From Deltaproteobacteria bacterium (GTDB lineage Bacteria > Desulfobacterota > Desulfobulbia > Desulfobulbales > SURF-16), in contig JACRCD010000076.1 of NCBI GenBank assembly GCA_016219175.1, positions 62,001-126,000 of the forward strand: 64,000 nucleotides of DNA, in the 5' to 3' direction. The notes beneath the pieces were generated by a model, which worked only from the letters and a program-made list of their open reading frames with translations, did no database searches and was not told the DNA's origin. This document shows positions 34,320-42,921 of this stretch, piece by piece. A program made the position numbers and the translations under genes. Within the stretch, counting starts at the first letter, position 1. Each line of letters begins with the position of its first letter.

Positions 34320-34488
34320 ATTTGCTCCCTGATAAACCGACCACATTCCGCCGGGTAAAACGGAAAATATTGATTTTACTGATTTGTCTCAGTATATTGA
34401 TTATATGATAAATACAACCCAAGGTTCTACCCTGATCACTGGCCGCAAAGGCCCATAGGCAAACTAATTGAAGAACGAAAGGCAATCT

Positions 34489-35121
34489 ATGACGGCTTCT
34501 GAAGTTGATGAGAAAATAGCTTCCCTGGTGGAAATAACGGACGCCATATTACGCGGCGAGTTTGACAAGGAAGCCGCGGAAGTTCTGGACGCGCAGGGGG
34601 TATTGGCTTCCCTGGCCCAGAAGATAAATAAAATGGTTGTCAATATGAGAACCGTGGAGGCGCCCCTCAGCAGCGCCGGCGAACATGCCCCTTCCGTGGT
34701 AAGCAGCGCCCACAATGTCATTGAGCTTATGAGTCAGTCCACCGGCGAGGTGCTAAATAAAGCCGATAGGCTGACGGAGCTGGCGGATCAGCTGGAACAC
34801 GTTCTGACGGATGCCGAGGGCGGCAATACCGCACTGGCTCGGGGCATGGTTCTTACCATGAAGGCCTCCATCTTTGATATCATTGCCTCGCAGTCCTATC
34901 AGGATGTTGCCCGGCAAAAAATGGAAGCATTGATCGGCGAGTTGAATCAGATGCGGGATTGGCTGGTGGAGGCCCTGGTTGTTCTTAACATCGGCAAAAG
35001 CAGCACTTCGGAAAATCTCCAGAAAAAGAAAGAACTTTTGAAAGAGGCGAAGAAAACAATTCCTGATGGCCCATTGAGTCAGGATCTTGTCGATGATCTA
35101 CTGGCCGAGTTCGGTTTTTAG
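34489..35121 (+). CDS. cheZ: Chemotaxis CheY phosphatase CheZ
   Basis: This 210-aa helical protein has the CheZ active motif SQSYQDVARQKM, with Asp139 and Gln143 at the spacing of the E. coli catalytic pair (Asp143/Gln147). It ends with the amphipathic CheY-binding peptide QDLVDDLLAEFGF, as in E. coli CheZ. CheZ dephosphorylates CheY-P and ends flagellar switching. I start it at ATG 34489, where AAAGG precedes by six bases, rather than TTG 34468. No CheY or CheA is in the window. Confidence 0.93.
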   Translation: MTASEVDEKIASLVEITDAILRGEFDKEAAEVLDAQGVLASLAQKINKMVVNMRTVEAPLSSAGEHAPSVVSSAHNVIELMSQSTGEVLNKADRLTELADQLEHVLTDAEGGNTALARGMVLTMKASIFDIIASQSYQDVARQKMEALIGELNQMRDWLVEALVVLNIGKSSTSENLQKKKELLKEAKKTIPDGPLSQDLVDDLLAEFGF

Positions 35122-35153
35122 CCGAGAAGAGAAAACAGATCGCCAGCTTCAAC

Positions 35154-35188
35154 CGCGTGCGCAACATAACAACCGTTGCGCACCCTAC
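35154..35188. repeat. REP palindrome (type B)
   Basis: GCGTGCGCAAC (35155-35165) and GTTGCGCACCC (35175-35185) form the same type B palindrome as at 2.4, 3.1, 15.6 and 21.3 kb. It lies just after cheZ. Confidence 0.85.
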
Positions 35189-35214
35189 CAAAAAACACCC
35201 GTTACAGCGTGCTA

Positions 35215-35312
35215 AGCCGCTGAAAAAAATAACATGGCCAGTGAATTTACCGGAGCGGCATAAGGAGCCGTAACGGAATGAGTATAATTGGCCATGTTAT
35301 TTCGTAACGGCT
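35215..35312. mobile_element. MITE-like element with 23-bp imperfect inverted ends
   Basis: AGCCGCTGAAAAAAATAACATGGCC at the left (25 bases, summarised) and GGCCATGTTATTTCGTAACGGCT at the right are inverted to each other with few mismatches. The ends resemble the other MITE-like copies (AGCCGTT...AAATAA). The interior is short and non-coding. It sits between cheZ and the convergent EF-hand gene. Confidence 0.65.
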
Positions 35313-35313
35313 C

Positions 35314-36390
35314 CTAAACAACCAGATCGAGTTCCTGAATTGAAGCAACAGCGCCATTCTCGAAAAAAGCAAGGGATGTCTGCCTGATCTGCCCGAGTGG
35401 TGAATTGGTGCTGTCGGCAAGGGTGAATTCCGTATCCAGAGGAGTCAGCAGCAGCGCGCCGACCTGGACCTCGGCCAGGGACAGGAGCCTTTGTTGTCCG
35501 GCCTGATCCGCCATCCACACCTTCAGTTTATCAAAAACCGGATCATTTTCATCCAGCCAGCCGTTTGCATCCGCATCAAAGCCGGCAAGCTCTGCAAAGC
35601 CGTGCCCGCTGGCCGGCCCGAAAAGTTCCGTACCGTCGTTTATCCGCCCGTCGCCATTGCGGTCAAGGGCCAAAAAGCCGCTGTCAGGGGCGACAAAAGA
35701 GATCTCCTCCGCCAGTCCGTCCCCGTCCAGATCAAAATTGAACCTGACATCGCCGAGCCGGCTCCCCTGCCCTGAAAAATTAATGACCAGCGGATCGACC
35801 AGACGCCGCTCATCGCCGGCCTGGATATGCAGCTCTGATTCCACGGAAAACAGGCGCTCCATCCGCAGTCCATGGGAAAAGTTAATTTCTCTGCCGTCCG
35901 CCGTGATGATAAAGCCATCCGCGGAAAAATTCAGGCTCTCCTGTTCAGTGTGGGAGTTGTGATAATCGTATTCCATTCCCCAACCTGCCCGTTCCCCGGC
36001 CTGGTCCGCCGAGGTTGTGGGCGCTTTGCCTTGGGCGGGGATATTAAAAGTGTTGTTTTCCTGTGCGGCGGGATGAAAGGAGGCGACATGCAATTTATGA
36101 CCGGTGAGCAGCTCCAAAGTGAGGCGCATGGCGCGGAGTTCCGGGTCTTCGGCCATGGCGTCGTCAGACAGCGCGGTCTCGTCCCCGCTCACCGGTAAAG
36201 CGGGGGTGGATTGCCATAAGCGGATTAAGCCCTCCCTGGAAAAGGAGGCCCGGTCACCAATCCCTGCCTGGCCGGAGGGTAACTCCTGCCCGTCATCATC
36301 CCTCCAGAAGGCAAGGGAGCTTGTCGTTACATCTTCCTGGTAAAAAGAATGTGCCGCTGTCAGACTGATCGCGGAAGAAATGATCTTCAT
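35314..36390 (-). CDS. EF-hand-like calcium-binding protein of unknown function
   Basis: This 358-aa protein has several calcium-loop motifs in its second half: FDLDGDGLAEE, LDRNGDGRINDGTELFG and FDADANGWLDENDPVFDKLK. This DxDxDG-rich pattern (GDGRINDGTELFGP...GFAELAGFDADANGWLDENDP) is known in bacterial EF-hand/hemolysin-like secreted proteins. The N-terminus (MKIISSAISLTAAHSF) has no strong signal peptide, so export may be by another route (type I or unusual). It is the last gene of the minus-strand block that includes the dockerin-like proteins and shares a calcium theme with them. Start ATG 36390 is followed by a plausible frame; upstream GGAGGGG is present. Confidence 0.75.
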   Translation of the reverse strand: MKIISSAISLTAAHSFYQEDVTTSSLAFWRDDDGQELPSGQAGIGDRASFSREGLIRLWQSTPALPVSGDETALSDDAMAEDPELRAMRLTLELLTGHKLHVASFHPAAQENNTFNIPAQGKAPTTSADQAGERAGWGMEYDYHNSHTEQESLNFSADGFIITADGREINFSHGLRMERLFSVESELHIQAGDERRLVDPLVINFSGQGSRLGDVRFNFDLDGDGLAEEISFVAPDSGFLALDRNGDGRINDGTELFGPASGHGFAELAGFDADANGWLDENDPVFDKLKVWMADQAGQQRLLSLAEVQVGALLLTPLDTEFTLADSTNSPLGQIRQTSLAFFENGAVASIQELDLVV

Positions 36391-36459
36391 TTTCCCCTCC
36401 CTTTTCGAGCGTATACAACACGTATCGGAGAAGATATCCGGAAGATGAATTTTTTTTTA

Positions 36460-38010
36460 TCAGCGGCACTGTTTACCTCCCGTGTTGGTGAAGGCGGCGG
36501 TCAGTAAGCGGGCGTCCGCCATGGTAAGCATACCGTCATCATCAAGATCATAGGCCAGCCGGTCGAGGTCGGACAACTGCCGGTTACGCAGGGTTGTCAT
36601 GAGAGCGACCAGGTCAGCGCGGTCCACGCAGCCGTTGCGGTCGATATCAGGGGTATGCCGGTCGACATCGGTCAGGGTGGCCATGAACCTGACCAGGGCC
36701 ATGCCCTCCATCGGGGCAAGTCCCAGATCGCCCATGTCAGCGGTGTTGACGTTCTCCGCCACTTCCGGGGCCGGGAAGGGAGGCTGCATGGTGCACTGCG
36801 CTTCAAAGGGCACATCCCGGCAGTTGTAAAAGTGAACGACCATCATCAGGTCTTTAAAGTAACCGTTGTGGCCGTATGCCTTGACGAACTGGGGAGAGGG
36901 ACGTTTGTCCACGTTCCTGAGGGTTGGGGTCCGGTGCTTGCCGTCATTTTCCGGGGCGTACGCCGTGTAATCCCGCGCATTGCCCAGCGTATCCCGCGCA
37001 TCAATCGTGGTGGCCAGAAAACCGCCAAGACCCGTATCCACCCACTCCGGGCCGGCGGGATTCCACTCAGGGGCCATGGTGTAGAAGGGATTTTCCGGGT
37101 TGGCGGGGATGCCCAGATTGTGATACATGAAGTCGGTAAACAGCGGGTACTGGCTGCCGTGCCGGGGCTCAAGCAGGTGGCAGACCGAGCACTTCCCCTT
37201 GGTGTTGAAAACCACCAGACCCATGAGTTCCGTATCGTCCAGGCCGAATTTCTTGAACTTGGCCATGTTCATCATATTAATCGCGGCCACCGGCGGAATC
37301 TGCTGCCCATTCATCCTGGCCCTCTGCAACCCCCGCCAGAAGGAATCGAACTTGGAACTGAAGGGATTCACCTCGGCCGACCGTTCGTAGGCCGCAATCG
37401 AGCGGGCAATGCGTTCATAGACCGCATCCACCTCTCTCTCACACTCCATGGACTCCTCCCCCCACACCTCTTCGAAGAGATCGGCGTAAATGGATTCGCT
37501 GACCTTGAGACACACGCTCATGGCATTCTCGTTGTTCATCTCCAGGGGATTGAGAAACGGCCCCATGGCCTGTTCCGCCAGAGGATCATCAAGGGTCCAG
37601 CCTGTGGCCCTGCCGTCCCAGAAGAGGCCGCCGCCGAAGCCGTTAGCGCATGTCCCCTGCCCGCCCATGCCGCCGCCTCCCATCCCGTCGCCGTTCAGTT
37701 CACCACACATATGAAGGATGGGGTTGAACCCCGCGTAGGCGGCCGAGGGCGGCTTGCGGTTGCCGAACCGGCCGGGCGCCGCACCCTCAACGACCGCGCC
37801 TGCACCGTTGATCGCGGCATCCGGCCCTGTCCATCCCGTCTGCGGATCATGGCAGTCGGCGCAGGACTGACCGGACGGAGCGGAAAGATTCGGGTCGAAA
37901 AAAAGCATCTTGCCCAGGGATTCAACCGGGGAAAGCTCCCCGGCCGCTGCCGCTGTCCCATTGGCAAGCACCAGCAGACAGGCCCAGGTACACATTTTTT
38001 TTACACTCAT
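36460..38010 (-). CDS. Di-haem cytochrome c peroxidase family protein with C-terminal dockerin-like domain
   Basis: This 516-aa protein has a signal peptide (CLLVLANGTAAAAG), then two haem c sites (CADCH near residue 52 and CSVCH near 275) of the CcpA/MauG family, with LGKMLFFDPNLS, FWDGRA and RTPTLRNVDKRPSPQF as family marks. Methionine-rich glycine loops (GMGGGGMGGQG) interrupt the first half. The last 65 residues carry a duplicated calcium-loop domain: DIDRNGCVDRADLVALMTTL, then AYDLDDDGMLTMADARLL, ending GGKQC. This matches the C-terminus of the multicopper oxidase at 40-42.6 kb. The haem sites predict extracytoplasmic redox activity. The C-terminal module suggests anchoring to a cohesin-type partner. 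AAGGAG stands upstream of ATG 38010. Confidence 0.88.
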   Translation of the reverse strand: MSVKKMCTWACLLVLANGTAAAAGELSPVESLGKMLFFDPNLSAPSGQSCADCHDPQTGWTGPDAAINGAGAVVEGAAPGRFGNRKPPSAAYAGFNPILHMCGELNGDGMGGGGMGGQGTCANGFGGGLFWDGRATGWTLDDPLAEQAMGPFLNPLEMNNENAMSVCLKVSESIYADLFEEVWGEESMECEREVDAVYERIARSIAAYERSAEVNPFSSKFDSFWRGLQRARMNGQQIPPVAAINMMNMAKFKKFGLDDTELMGLVVFNTKGKCSVCHLLEPRHGSQYPLFTDFMYHNLGIPANPENPFYTMAPEWNPAGPEWVDTGLGGFLATTIDARDTLGNARDYTAYAPENDGKHRTPTLRNVDKRPSPQFVKAYGHNGYFKDLMMVVHFYNCRDVPFEAQCTMQPPFPAPEVAENVNTADMGDLGLAPMEGMALVRFMATLTDVDRHTPDIDRNGCVDRADLVALMTTLRNRQLSDLDRLAYDLDDDGMLTMADARLLTAAFTNTGGKQCR

Positions 38011-38036
38011 TTTGCTATCTCCTTATCAATGATTCG

Positions 38037-38561
38037 TTACCGTTTTATTTGAAAAGTTACAGTGGTCACGCCGGTTGATTTGGCGGGTGAAGCCTGGTAC
38101 ATGTTGGAGAAGGCGGCTATCTCAGGAGTGGCATCGTTGTAAAGGTCAGCCAGAAAGGCAAAAGAGAGGGGCTGATACACGAGCTCCGCCGTCACCGTAT
38201 AACGTGCGCCCTTCATGCCTGCCAAACGGAAGTTGATCACATCGCTGCCGCCGGTAAAATCCGGGTCCGTCAGGGCTCCGCCAGCCACCTTGATGTCCGG
38301 GGAAACCGTTGTCTTGTGGAAGCCCGCGGGCAGCAGTCGATTGTCCTTCATCATATCAACGGCGCGGAGCAAGGTATAGGTGACTTCGCCGAGATTGTCG
38401 CCCATGACCGCCTCATAGGCCTGAACCTGGTCCGGCGCGGTGATCAGTTCGTAATGAGGCTCAAAGGTGGCGGGATTTACGTCACTGTCCAGTCCAACCA
38501 CACTGCCGTCCGCATTAACGCGGCCCGATTCGAAGACGGTCCGGCCGCGGGCGTCGTTCAC
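38037..38561 (-). pseudogene. C-terminal relic of a multihaem cytochrome c
   Basis: The 174 residues read like the C-terminal domain of large multihaem cytochromes of this phylum: RGRTVFESGRVNADGSVVGLD, then FEPHYELITAPDQVQAYEAV and GDNLGEVTYTLLRAVDMMKD. No CxxCH haem motif is present, and the frame opens only at a GTG (38561) that lies nine bases before the stop of the upstream FKBP gene. There is no clean ribosome-binding site. I read it as the 3' remainder of a cytochrome gene whose haem part was deleted, perhaps when the FKBP gene was placed here. It could still be translated by coupling from the FKBP gene. The similarity to cytochrome C-termini is from family knowledge; the truncation is seen. 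Confidence 0.65.
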
Positions 38562-38569
38562 CTTGTAAT

Positions 38570-39268
38570 TTATTTGTTGTCCGCTGCCACGATTTCAAGA
38601 AGCTCGAGGTCAAAGATGACGGGCCGGTCAGCCATGGGTCCCTGTTCGCCAAAGGCCAGGGTGGCAGGCAGAAAAAGCTGCCAGTGGCTGCCCGTTTCCA
38701 TGAGCAGCAGCCCCTCCCGCAGACCGGCGATGACGCTGTCGAGCCGGAAGGTTGCCGGTTTGTTATCCCGGTAGGAGCTGTCAAACTCCGTGCCGTCAAG
38801 GAAGGTGGCCCGGTAGTTGACGCTGACCGTATCACTGGCCAGCGGTTTGCTCCCTGCTCCTGATTTGCTGACCTTGTACTGTAAACCGCTGGGCAGGGTG
38901 ACGACCCCCTCTTTTTTGGCATTTGCCGTGAAAAAGGAACGCCCTTCCTCCAGATAACGCTCCCTGGCCAGCTGCCTGGTCTCCTCCTGCCCGGCGACTA
39001 CCCGTTTCTTGAGCTCGACGAGGGTATTCTGCATTTCTGGCGAGGTCATGAGCGGCTGCCCTTCCGCCAAGGCATCCTCAATGCCTTTGATCAAGGCGGC
39101 GGCATTGATATCAATCTTCTGGCGCTTGAAGTCGCCACCCATCTGATAACCGACACTGTAGCTGATGCGGTCCTTCTCATCCCGCAGCTCAAATGCGGCA
39201 GCCGGCGCGCCGGTAAAGGCCAAGACAAGCAGACAGCAGAAAACGTTTCTCATGGAAGAGGACATCAT
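38570..39268 (-). CDS. Exported FKBP-type peptidyl-prolyl isomerase (FkpA/Mip-like)
   Basis: The 232-aa protein has a signal peptide (LLVLAFTGAPAAA), an N-terminal dimerisation segment (ISYSVGYQMGGDFKRQKIDIN...) and an FKBP domain (LPSGLQYKVSKSGAGSKP, VSVNYRATFLDGTEFDSS, LFLPATLAFGEQGP). This is the Mip/FkpA layout for a periplasmic chaperone and isomerase. GAGGGAATAA precedes ATG 39268. It lies among the secreted redox proteins and may aid their folding. Its stop is only nine bases from the cytochrome relic. Confidence 0.92.
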   Translation of the reverse strand: MMSSSMRNVFCCLLVLAFTGAPAAAFELRDEKDRISYSVGYQMGGDFKRQKIDINAAALIKGIEDALAEGQPLMTSPEMQNTLVELKKRVVAGQEETRQLARERYLEEGRSFFTANAKKEGVVTLPSGLQYKVSKSGAGSKPLASDTVSVNYRATFLDGTEFDSSYRDNKPATFRLDSVIAGLREGLLLMETGSHWQLFLPATLAFGEQGPMADRPVIFDLELLEIVAADNK

Positions 39269-39315
39269 TTATTCCCTCATTTTTTCGGCTATTTTTTCAC
39301 CACAAAGCGCATGAA

Positions 39316-39357
39316 GAATAGAGCAGGGGCAGTTCGCGAACCGCCCCTGCTTTATTC
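39316..39357 (-). terminator. Strong intrinsic terminator downstream of the VPLPA-CTERM gene
   Basis: The arms GCAGGGGC (39323-39330) and GCCCCTGC (39343-39350) enclose an inner palindrome GTTCGCGAAC. Flanking AGAATA and TATTCT extend the stem. It lies 34 bases past the stop of the minus-strand gene 39392-40018 and before the FKBP gene. Confidence 0.75.
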
Positions 39358-39391
39358 TCCGCGGTGAATTTCCATTTTTTTTGCGCGGGGA

Positions 39392-40018
39392 TCAAATCCG
39401 GTTCCGCCGTTTCCGGGTCTGATTGCCGAGCAGGCCGAGCAAGCCCGAGCCGAGCAACCAGACCGCCGCGGGCAGCGGCACCGCATCAACCGCCACAAAG
39501 GAGTCGCCGAAGATATCAGGATCAAGCGACAGGCCGGTGGCGTCGTTTAACGACACGTTGACCAGATTCATCTCGCCGAAACCCATACCAAGACCGGTAA
39601 AGGTCAGACTGGCCAGGCTGAAGGGCATATTCGGCTGCAGAAGATCGAGCTCTCCATCCGTCAGCATGGAAAAACTGCCGATCATCACGATATGCTGCGG
39701 CAGAGCGGCGTAATAGTTAACCACCTCACCGGCGGCCTCGTTGCCCAGGTAAGGACTAAAAGCAATGGTGTTAAAGGCCAGGAAGTTCGGAAAAAACAGA
39801 TCAAAGCCGAAGGAACCGACATTGGCCATACCCAGATCCGAAACCATGACATCAAAGGTAACCGCGCCCCCCACCATGGTCTCGCCAAGCATCGGGGTGA
39901 GTTCAATGAGGGGAGTCGCGGCGGCGCCAGGCGGTGGCGGCATGGTCATGGCGGCTGGGGCTCGGTCAACCAGAGCTACAAGCAACAGAAGCAGCAGAAC
40001 GAGTGTTGTTTTCTTCAT
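39392..40018 (-). CDS. VPLPA-CTERM surface protein with a cohesin-like domain
   Basis: This 208-aa protein has a signal peptide (LVLLLLLLVALVDRAPAA), a body resembling the cohesin beta-sandwich (LTPMLGETMVGGAVTFDVMV, SFGFDLFFPNFLAFN, ... MPFSLASLTFTGLGMGFGEM), and the VPLPA-CTERM sorting tail: VPLPAAVWLLGSGLLGL followed by basic KRRNRI. VPLPA-CTERM tails are processed by exosortase-type systems and the protein ends up at the cell surface. Together with dockerin-like domains on the two neighbours it could act as a small scaffold. The cohesin assignment is from the strand pattern only and needs a profile search; the CTERM signal is clear. Confidence 0.75.
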   Translation of the reverse strand: MKKTTLVLLLLLLVALVDRAPAAMTMPPPPGAAATPLIELTPMLGETMVGGAVTFDVMVSDLGMANVGSFGFDLFFPNFLAFNTIAFSPYLGNEAAGEVVNYYAALPQHIVMIGSFSMLTDGELDLLQPNMPFSLASLTFTGLGMGFGEMNLVNVSLNDATGLSLDPDIFGDSFVAVDAVPLPAAVWLLGSGLLGLLGNQTRKRRNRI

Positions 40019-40052
40019 TATTTTTTCTCAAGAATTGTTATTAAGGACTACT

Positions 40053-40098
40053 TTTCCGCACCGGCAAACCTGATGGGGGTTTGTTCCCGGTGCGGAAA
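40053..40098 (-). terminator. Stable hairpin after the multicopper oxidase gene
   Basis: TTTCCGCACCGG (40053-40064) is exactly inverted at 40087-40098, and CAAACC/GGTTTG pair within it. It is 16 bases after the minus-strand stop at 40114, so it most likely ends that transcript, though no long T-run follows. Confidence 0.6.
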
Positions 40099-40113
40099 TC
40101 TTCATTTTGTCAA

Positions 40114-42579
40114 TCAAGGGCAGCGTTTTCCGTTGGCCCTGGTAAAGTTGGCCACCAGGAAGCGGACGTCACCTGTATTCACCTTGCCGTCATTATTCAG
40201 ATCATAGGCCAGCTTGGTGATATCGGCCATCCCCCGGTCGCGGATAACCGTCATGAGAGCGGTCAGGTCGGTGCGGTCCACGCAGCCACTGCTGTTGATG
40301 TCGGGCGTATGGCGCACCACATAGGGCCGCATCATTTCATTGTCCTCATGTTCGACGATGTGGCAGTGCCAGACATAGAGGCCGGCTCGGTCAAAGGTCG
40401 CCTTGATGCGGGTCACCTCGCCGGGATAGGCGATGACCGTATCCTTGTAACCGGTCTCGTTTGCCAGGGCCGGGACCGCGGTGGCGGCGGGATCGGCCAC
40501 CGGCATCGGCATCATCATCATGGGATCAGCCGGGTTCGGCATCATGAGCAGCGGTTGCCGGTCAATGAGCTCAAAACGGACCAGATGCAGATGGATGGGA
40601 TGGGCGTCCATGGTCAGGTTGTAGAGTTCCCACGTTTCCGTGTCCCCCATGAGCGGGGTCTCGCTGACATTATCCATGAACATCATAGGCATACCCATGC
40701 CGGCCATGACCGTGCCGAGAAAGGCGGCCCTGGGGCCGAACGGCATGGCGCCGGGGGTAACGCAGGGCGGGACTTCACCCGGCACCGCGTTCATGGCGCC
40801 GGTGATGGCGTCAACCGTGACGCAGATCAGGGCGGATTCCGCTTCGTTTAAAGACAACTGGCGGACATTAACCTCTGCGCCCAGGTTCCCTTCCGCAGGC
40901 AGCAGCAGATTTTCAGGCGCCGTGGTGGTCGCGTCAGCAGGTTGGGTCAGGCCTGAGTTGACGACAAACTCCATGACCTGGCCGGTGGTGGCCGGATCGG
41001 CTATCTCGGCCGGGGCAATGGGGAAGCCGCCAAAGGGGACGTCAGGTCCGCTGTTGACCATACGGATGCGGGTGCCGTCCGGCAGATTGCCGAAGTCGAC
41101 AATGACGTCGGCCCGTTCGGCCGGCGACATCAACAGGGCCTGATCAGGGCTTACGCCGATGGCTGCCGGAACCCACTGGTTGCCTTGAAAAACGCTCTGG
41201 GAACCGGTCTGGATCCGGACAACCTCGGGCAGAAAACCCTGTTCAGCGCCGATCTGATGAAAGGGTACTTCTATCCCTGAGGTCTGATTAACCAGGGCGA
41301 GGTTCAGGAAGCGGGAATTGCAGCCGTTCAGCAGGCGGAAGCGATATTTGGCCGGGGCCACTTCCAGCACGGGCCACACCGCGCCATTGACCACCATGGT
41401 GTTGAAAAATGCCTCGGGATTCCAGATCGGGGCGATATCAGAATTCGGAGCAGGTAGAAAAGGAATATTCAGACTCGACGGCATGATGTTTTCAAAAAAG
41501 GCGCGGTTGCTCGGATAAAAAAGAGAGCCGTCCGCATTAAAGGAACGGTCCTGGATGGCGATGGGGATCTCGCGGATGGTGGTGCGGAAAACGGAATCGA
41601 AATTCGGATCCCCCGCCCCCAGCGCCGGAGCCGGGCCGGGCAGCTGGGCCGCCAGACCGGTGGAAATATCCAGGGCTGCACCATCGCCATGAGTGCCGCC
41701 GCGGATCAGCCAGAAGCCGGCCGGACCGGCGTAGACATTCAGCCGGGTCATGCCCAGGGCATGGTCATGATACCAGATGGTTGAGGCCGGCTGGTCATTC
41801 TCGTAGGCATAAAAAGCGGAACCAGGCACGGTGTTGGTCCGGTCATACTGATCAAAGAGCGATCCCCTGGTGGCATAGCCTGCCGGGATGTTCACCGCGT
41901 CCGGCAGCCACCAGGCCTCGGGATAGCCGTCGCTCTCCGCATTGACATGGGCTCCGTGGACATGGCCGACGATGGGCACCGGCCCGGTATAGGGCAGAGC
42001 GCTCATGCCGGCGCAGTCGGTCCGCATCATTCCGTCCAGGCATTCCATGGGAGGATTGGCCCAGTGCACGGTTTGGTCCACGGCAAAAAGGTGAGGCAGA
42101 TAGTTGCCGTTTCCGTCCACCAGATCGTTGATCCAACGCACGCTGGTAAGCTGCATGGAGGTGGCCTCCACGGTGAAGGCCGGATAATTGAAGGTGGAAT
42201 TGGGGGCCGGCGCCACGCCGAGGCCACCGCCGAAGGCTGAGGAATCGGGGGGGCCGTCCTCGGCCCGGCCGTAACTCCAGACCGTGGTAGGGGGCAGGTT
42301 ATAGACACCGGCCGGGTCCCAGATGCCGCCGGGCAGGATCTGCTGCTGGAACTGCCTGACCGCGATATTGTAATCCGCGGCCGGTGCGCCGGGCTGCATG
42401 GTGCTTTTCGGCATCTCCGGCGGAATGACCAGCGGAATGACATACTTGGGGATGGTGAGCGGGTCCAGGGTGCCTCCCGGCAAGGCCGCCCCGGCCAGAT
42501 GAGCGCCGATTCCCTGGGCCACAAGCGCCAGCCCCGCCCCTAACAGAATTCGCTGCATTTTCCTTTTTTTTGTTTTCAT
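40114..42579 (-). CDS. Multicopper oxidase with C-terminal dockerin-like domain
   Basis: The 821-aa protein has a signal peptide (LLGAGLALVAQGIGAHLAGAA in part) and a three-domain multicopper oxidase core with all four copper motifs: GHVHGAH, WYHDHALG, HPIHLHL and HCHIVEHEDNEMM. The last motif holds the T1 Cys, His and Met ligands. The overall plan resembles CotA/bilirubin-oxidase and OmpB-type oxidases, some of which oxidise Mn(II) or Fe(II). After the core, about 65 residues hold two calcium-loop repeats, DINSSGCVDRTDLTALMTVI and AYDLNNDGKVNTGDVRFLVA, ending NGKRC, closely like the end of the di-haem protein at 36.5-38.0 kb. AAGGAG precedes ATG 42579. It is the first gene of the secreted block on this strand. 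Confidence 0.92.
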   Translation of the reverse strand: MKTKKRKMQRILLGAGLALVAQGIGAHLAGAALPGGTLDPLTIPKYVIPLVIPPEMPKSTMQPGAPAADYNIAVRQFQQQILPGGIWDPAGVYNLPPTTVWSYGRAEDGPPDSSAFGGGLGVAPAPNSTFNYPAFTVEATSMQLTSVRWINDLVDGNGNYLPHLFAVDQTVHWANPPMECLDGMMRTDCAGMSALPYTGPVPIVGHVHGAHVNAESDGYPEAWWLPDAVNIPAGYATRGSLFDQYDRTNTVPGSAFYAYENDQPASTIWYHDHALGMTRLNVYAGPAGFWLIRGGTHGDGAALDISTGLAAQLPGPAPALGAGDPNFDSVFRTTIREIPIAIQDRSFNADGSLFYPSNRAFFENIMPSSLNIPFLPAPNSDIAPIWNPEAFFNTMVVNGAVWPVLEVAPAKYRFRLLNGCNSRFLNLALVNQTSGIEVPFHQIGAEQGFLPEVVRIQTGSQSVFQGNQWVPAAIGVSPDQALLMSPAERADVIVDFGNLPDGTRIRMVNSGPDVPFGGFPIAPAEIADPATTGQVMEFVVNSGLTQPADATTTAPENLLLPAEGNLGAEVNVRQLSLNEAESALICVTVDAITGAMNAVPGEVPPCVTPGAMPFGPRAAFLGTVMAGMGMPMMFMDNVSETPLMGDTETWELYNLTMDAHPIHLHLVRFELIDRQPLLMMPNPADPMMMMPMPVADPAATAVPALANETGYKDTVIAYPGEVTRIKATFDRAGLYVWHCHIVEHEDNEMMRPYVVRHTPDINSSGCVDRTDLTALMTVIRDRGMADITKLAYDLNNDGKVNTGDVRFLVANFTRANGKRCP

Positions 42580-42633
42580 AATTTTCTCCTTGCCGCATTT
42601 ATCGTTTAGACTTCTTGCTGCAAAATACAAAAA

Positions 42634-42674
42634 TGGGTCAAATAGCCCAATTGCGTTATTGGTTATTTAACCCA
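42634..42674. promoter_or_regulatory. Inverted repeat upstream of the multicopper oxidase gene
   Basis: TGGGTCAAATA (42634-42644) is inverted as TATTTAACCCA (42664-42674) with one mismatch and 19 bases between. It lies 55-95 bases upstream of the oxidase start, a normal operator position. No other gene is near, so it may control the secreted block. Confidence 0.5.
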
Positions 42675-42921
42675 CTGCTTTTACGTGCTTTTTACTCCTC
42701 TCCATCAGGCTGATTTTGTCAAAAAGCAATACCCGTGCCAGGCAAAAAAAAGTGTACCTCAGCAGGGATCAGCATGGGACAGGCCGGGAAATGGTGGAGG
42801 ATGCGAGGACAAAGGTTAGAATACGTAGAGATGGGGGGAGGGAGGAAAAGGGTGGGACCCAATAAAATATGTCGCATCGAGCAGGACACAGTCCACTTTC
42901 ACCGGACACTTATTGATGATT

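Noticed and set aside
36655-38052. 465-codon plus-strand frame opposite the di-haem cytochrome gene
   Set aside because: No domain content; the other strand encodes a signal peptide, two haem sites and a calcium module.
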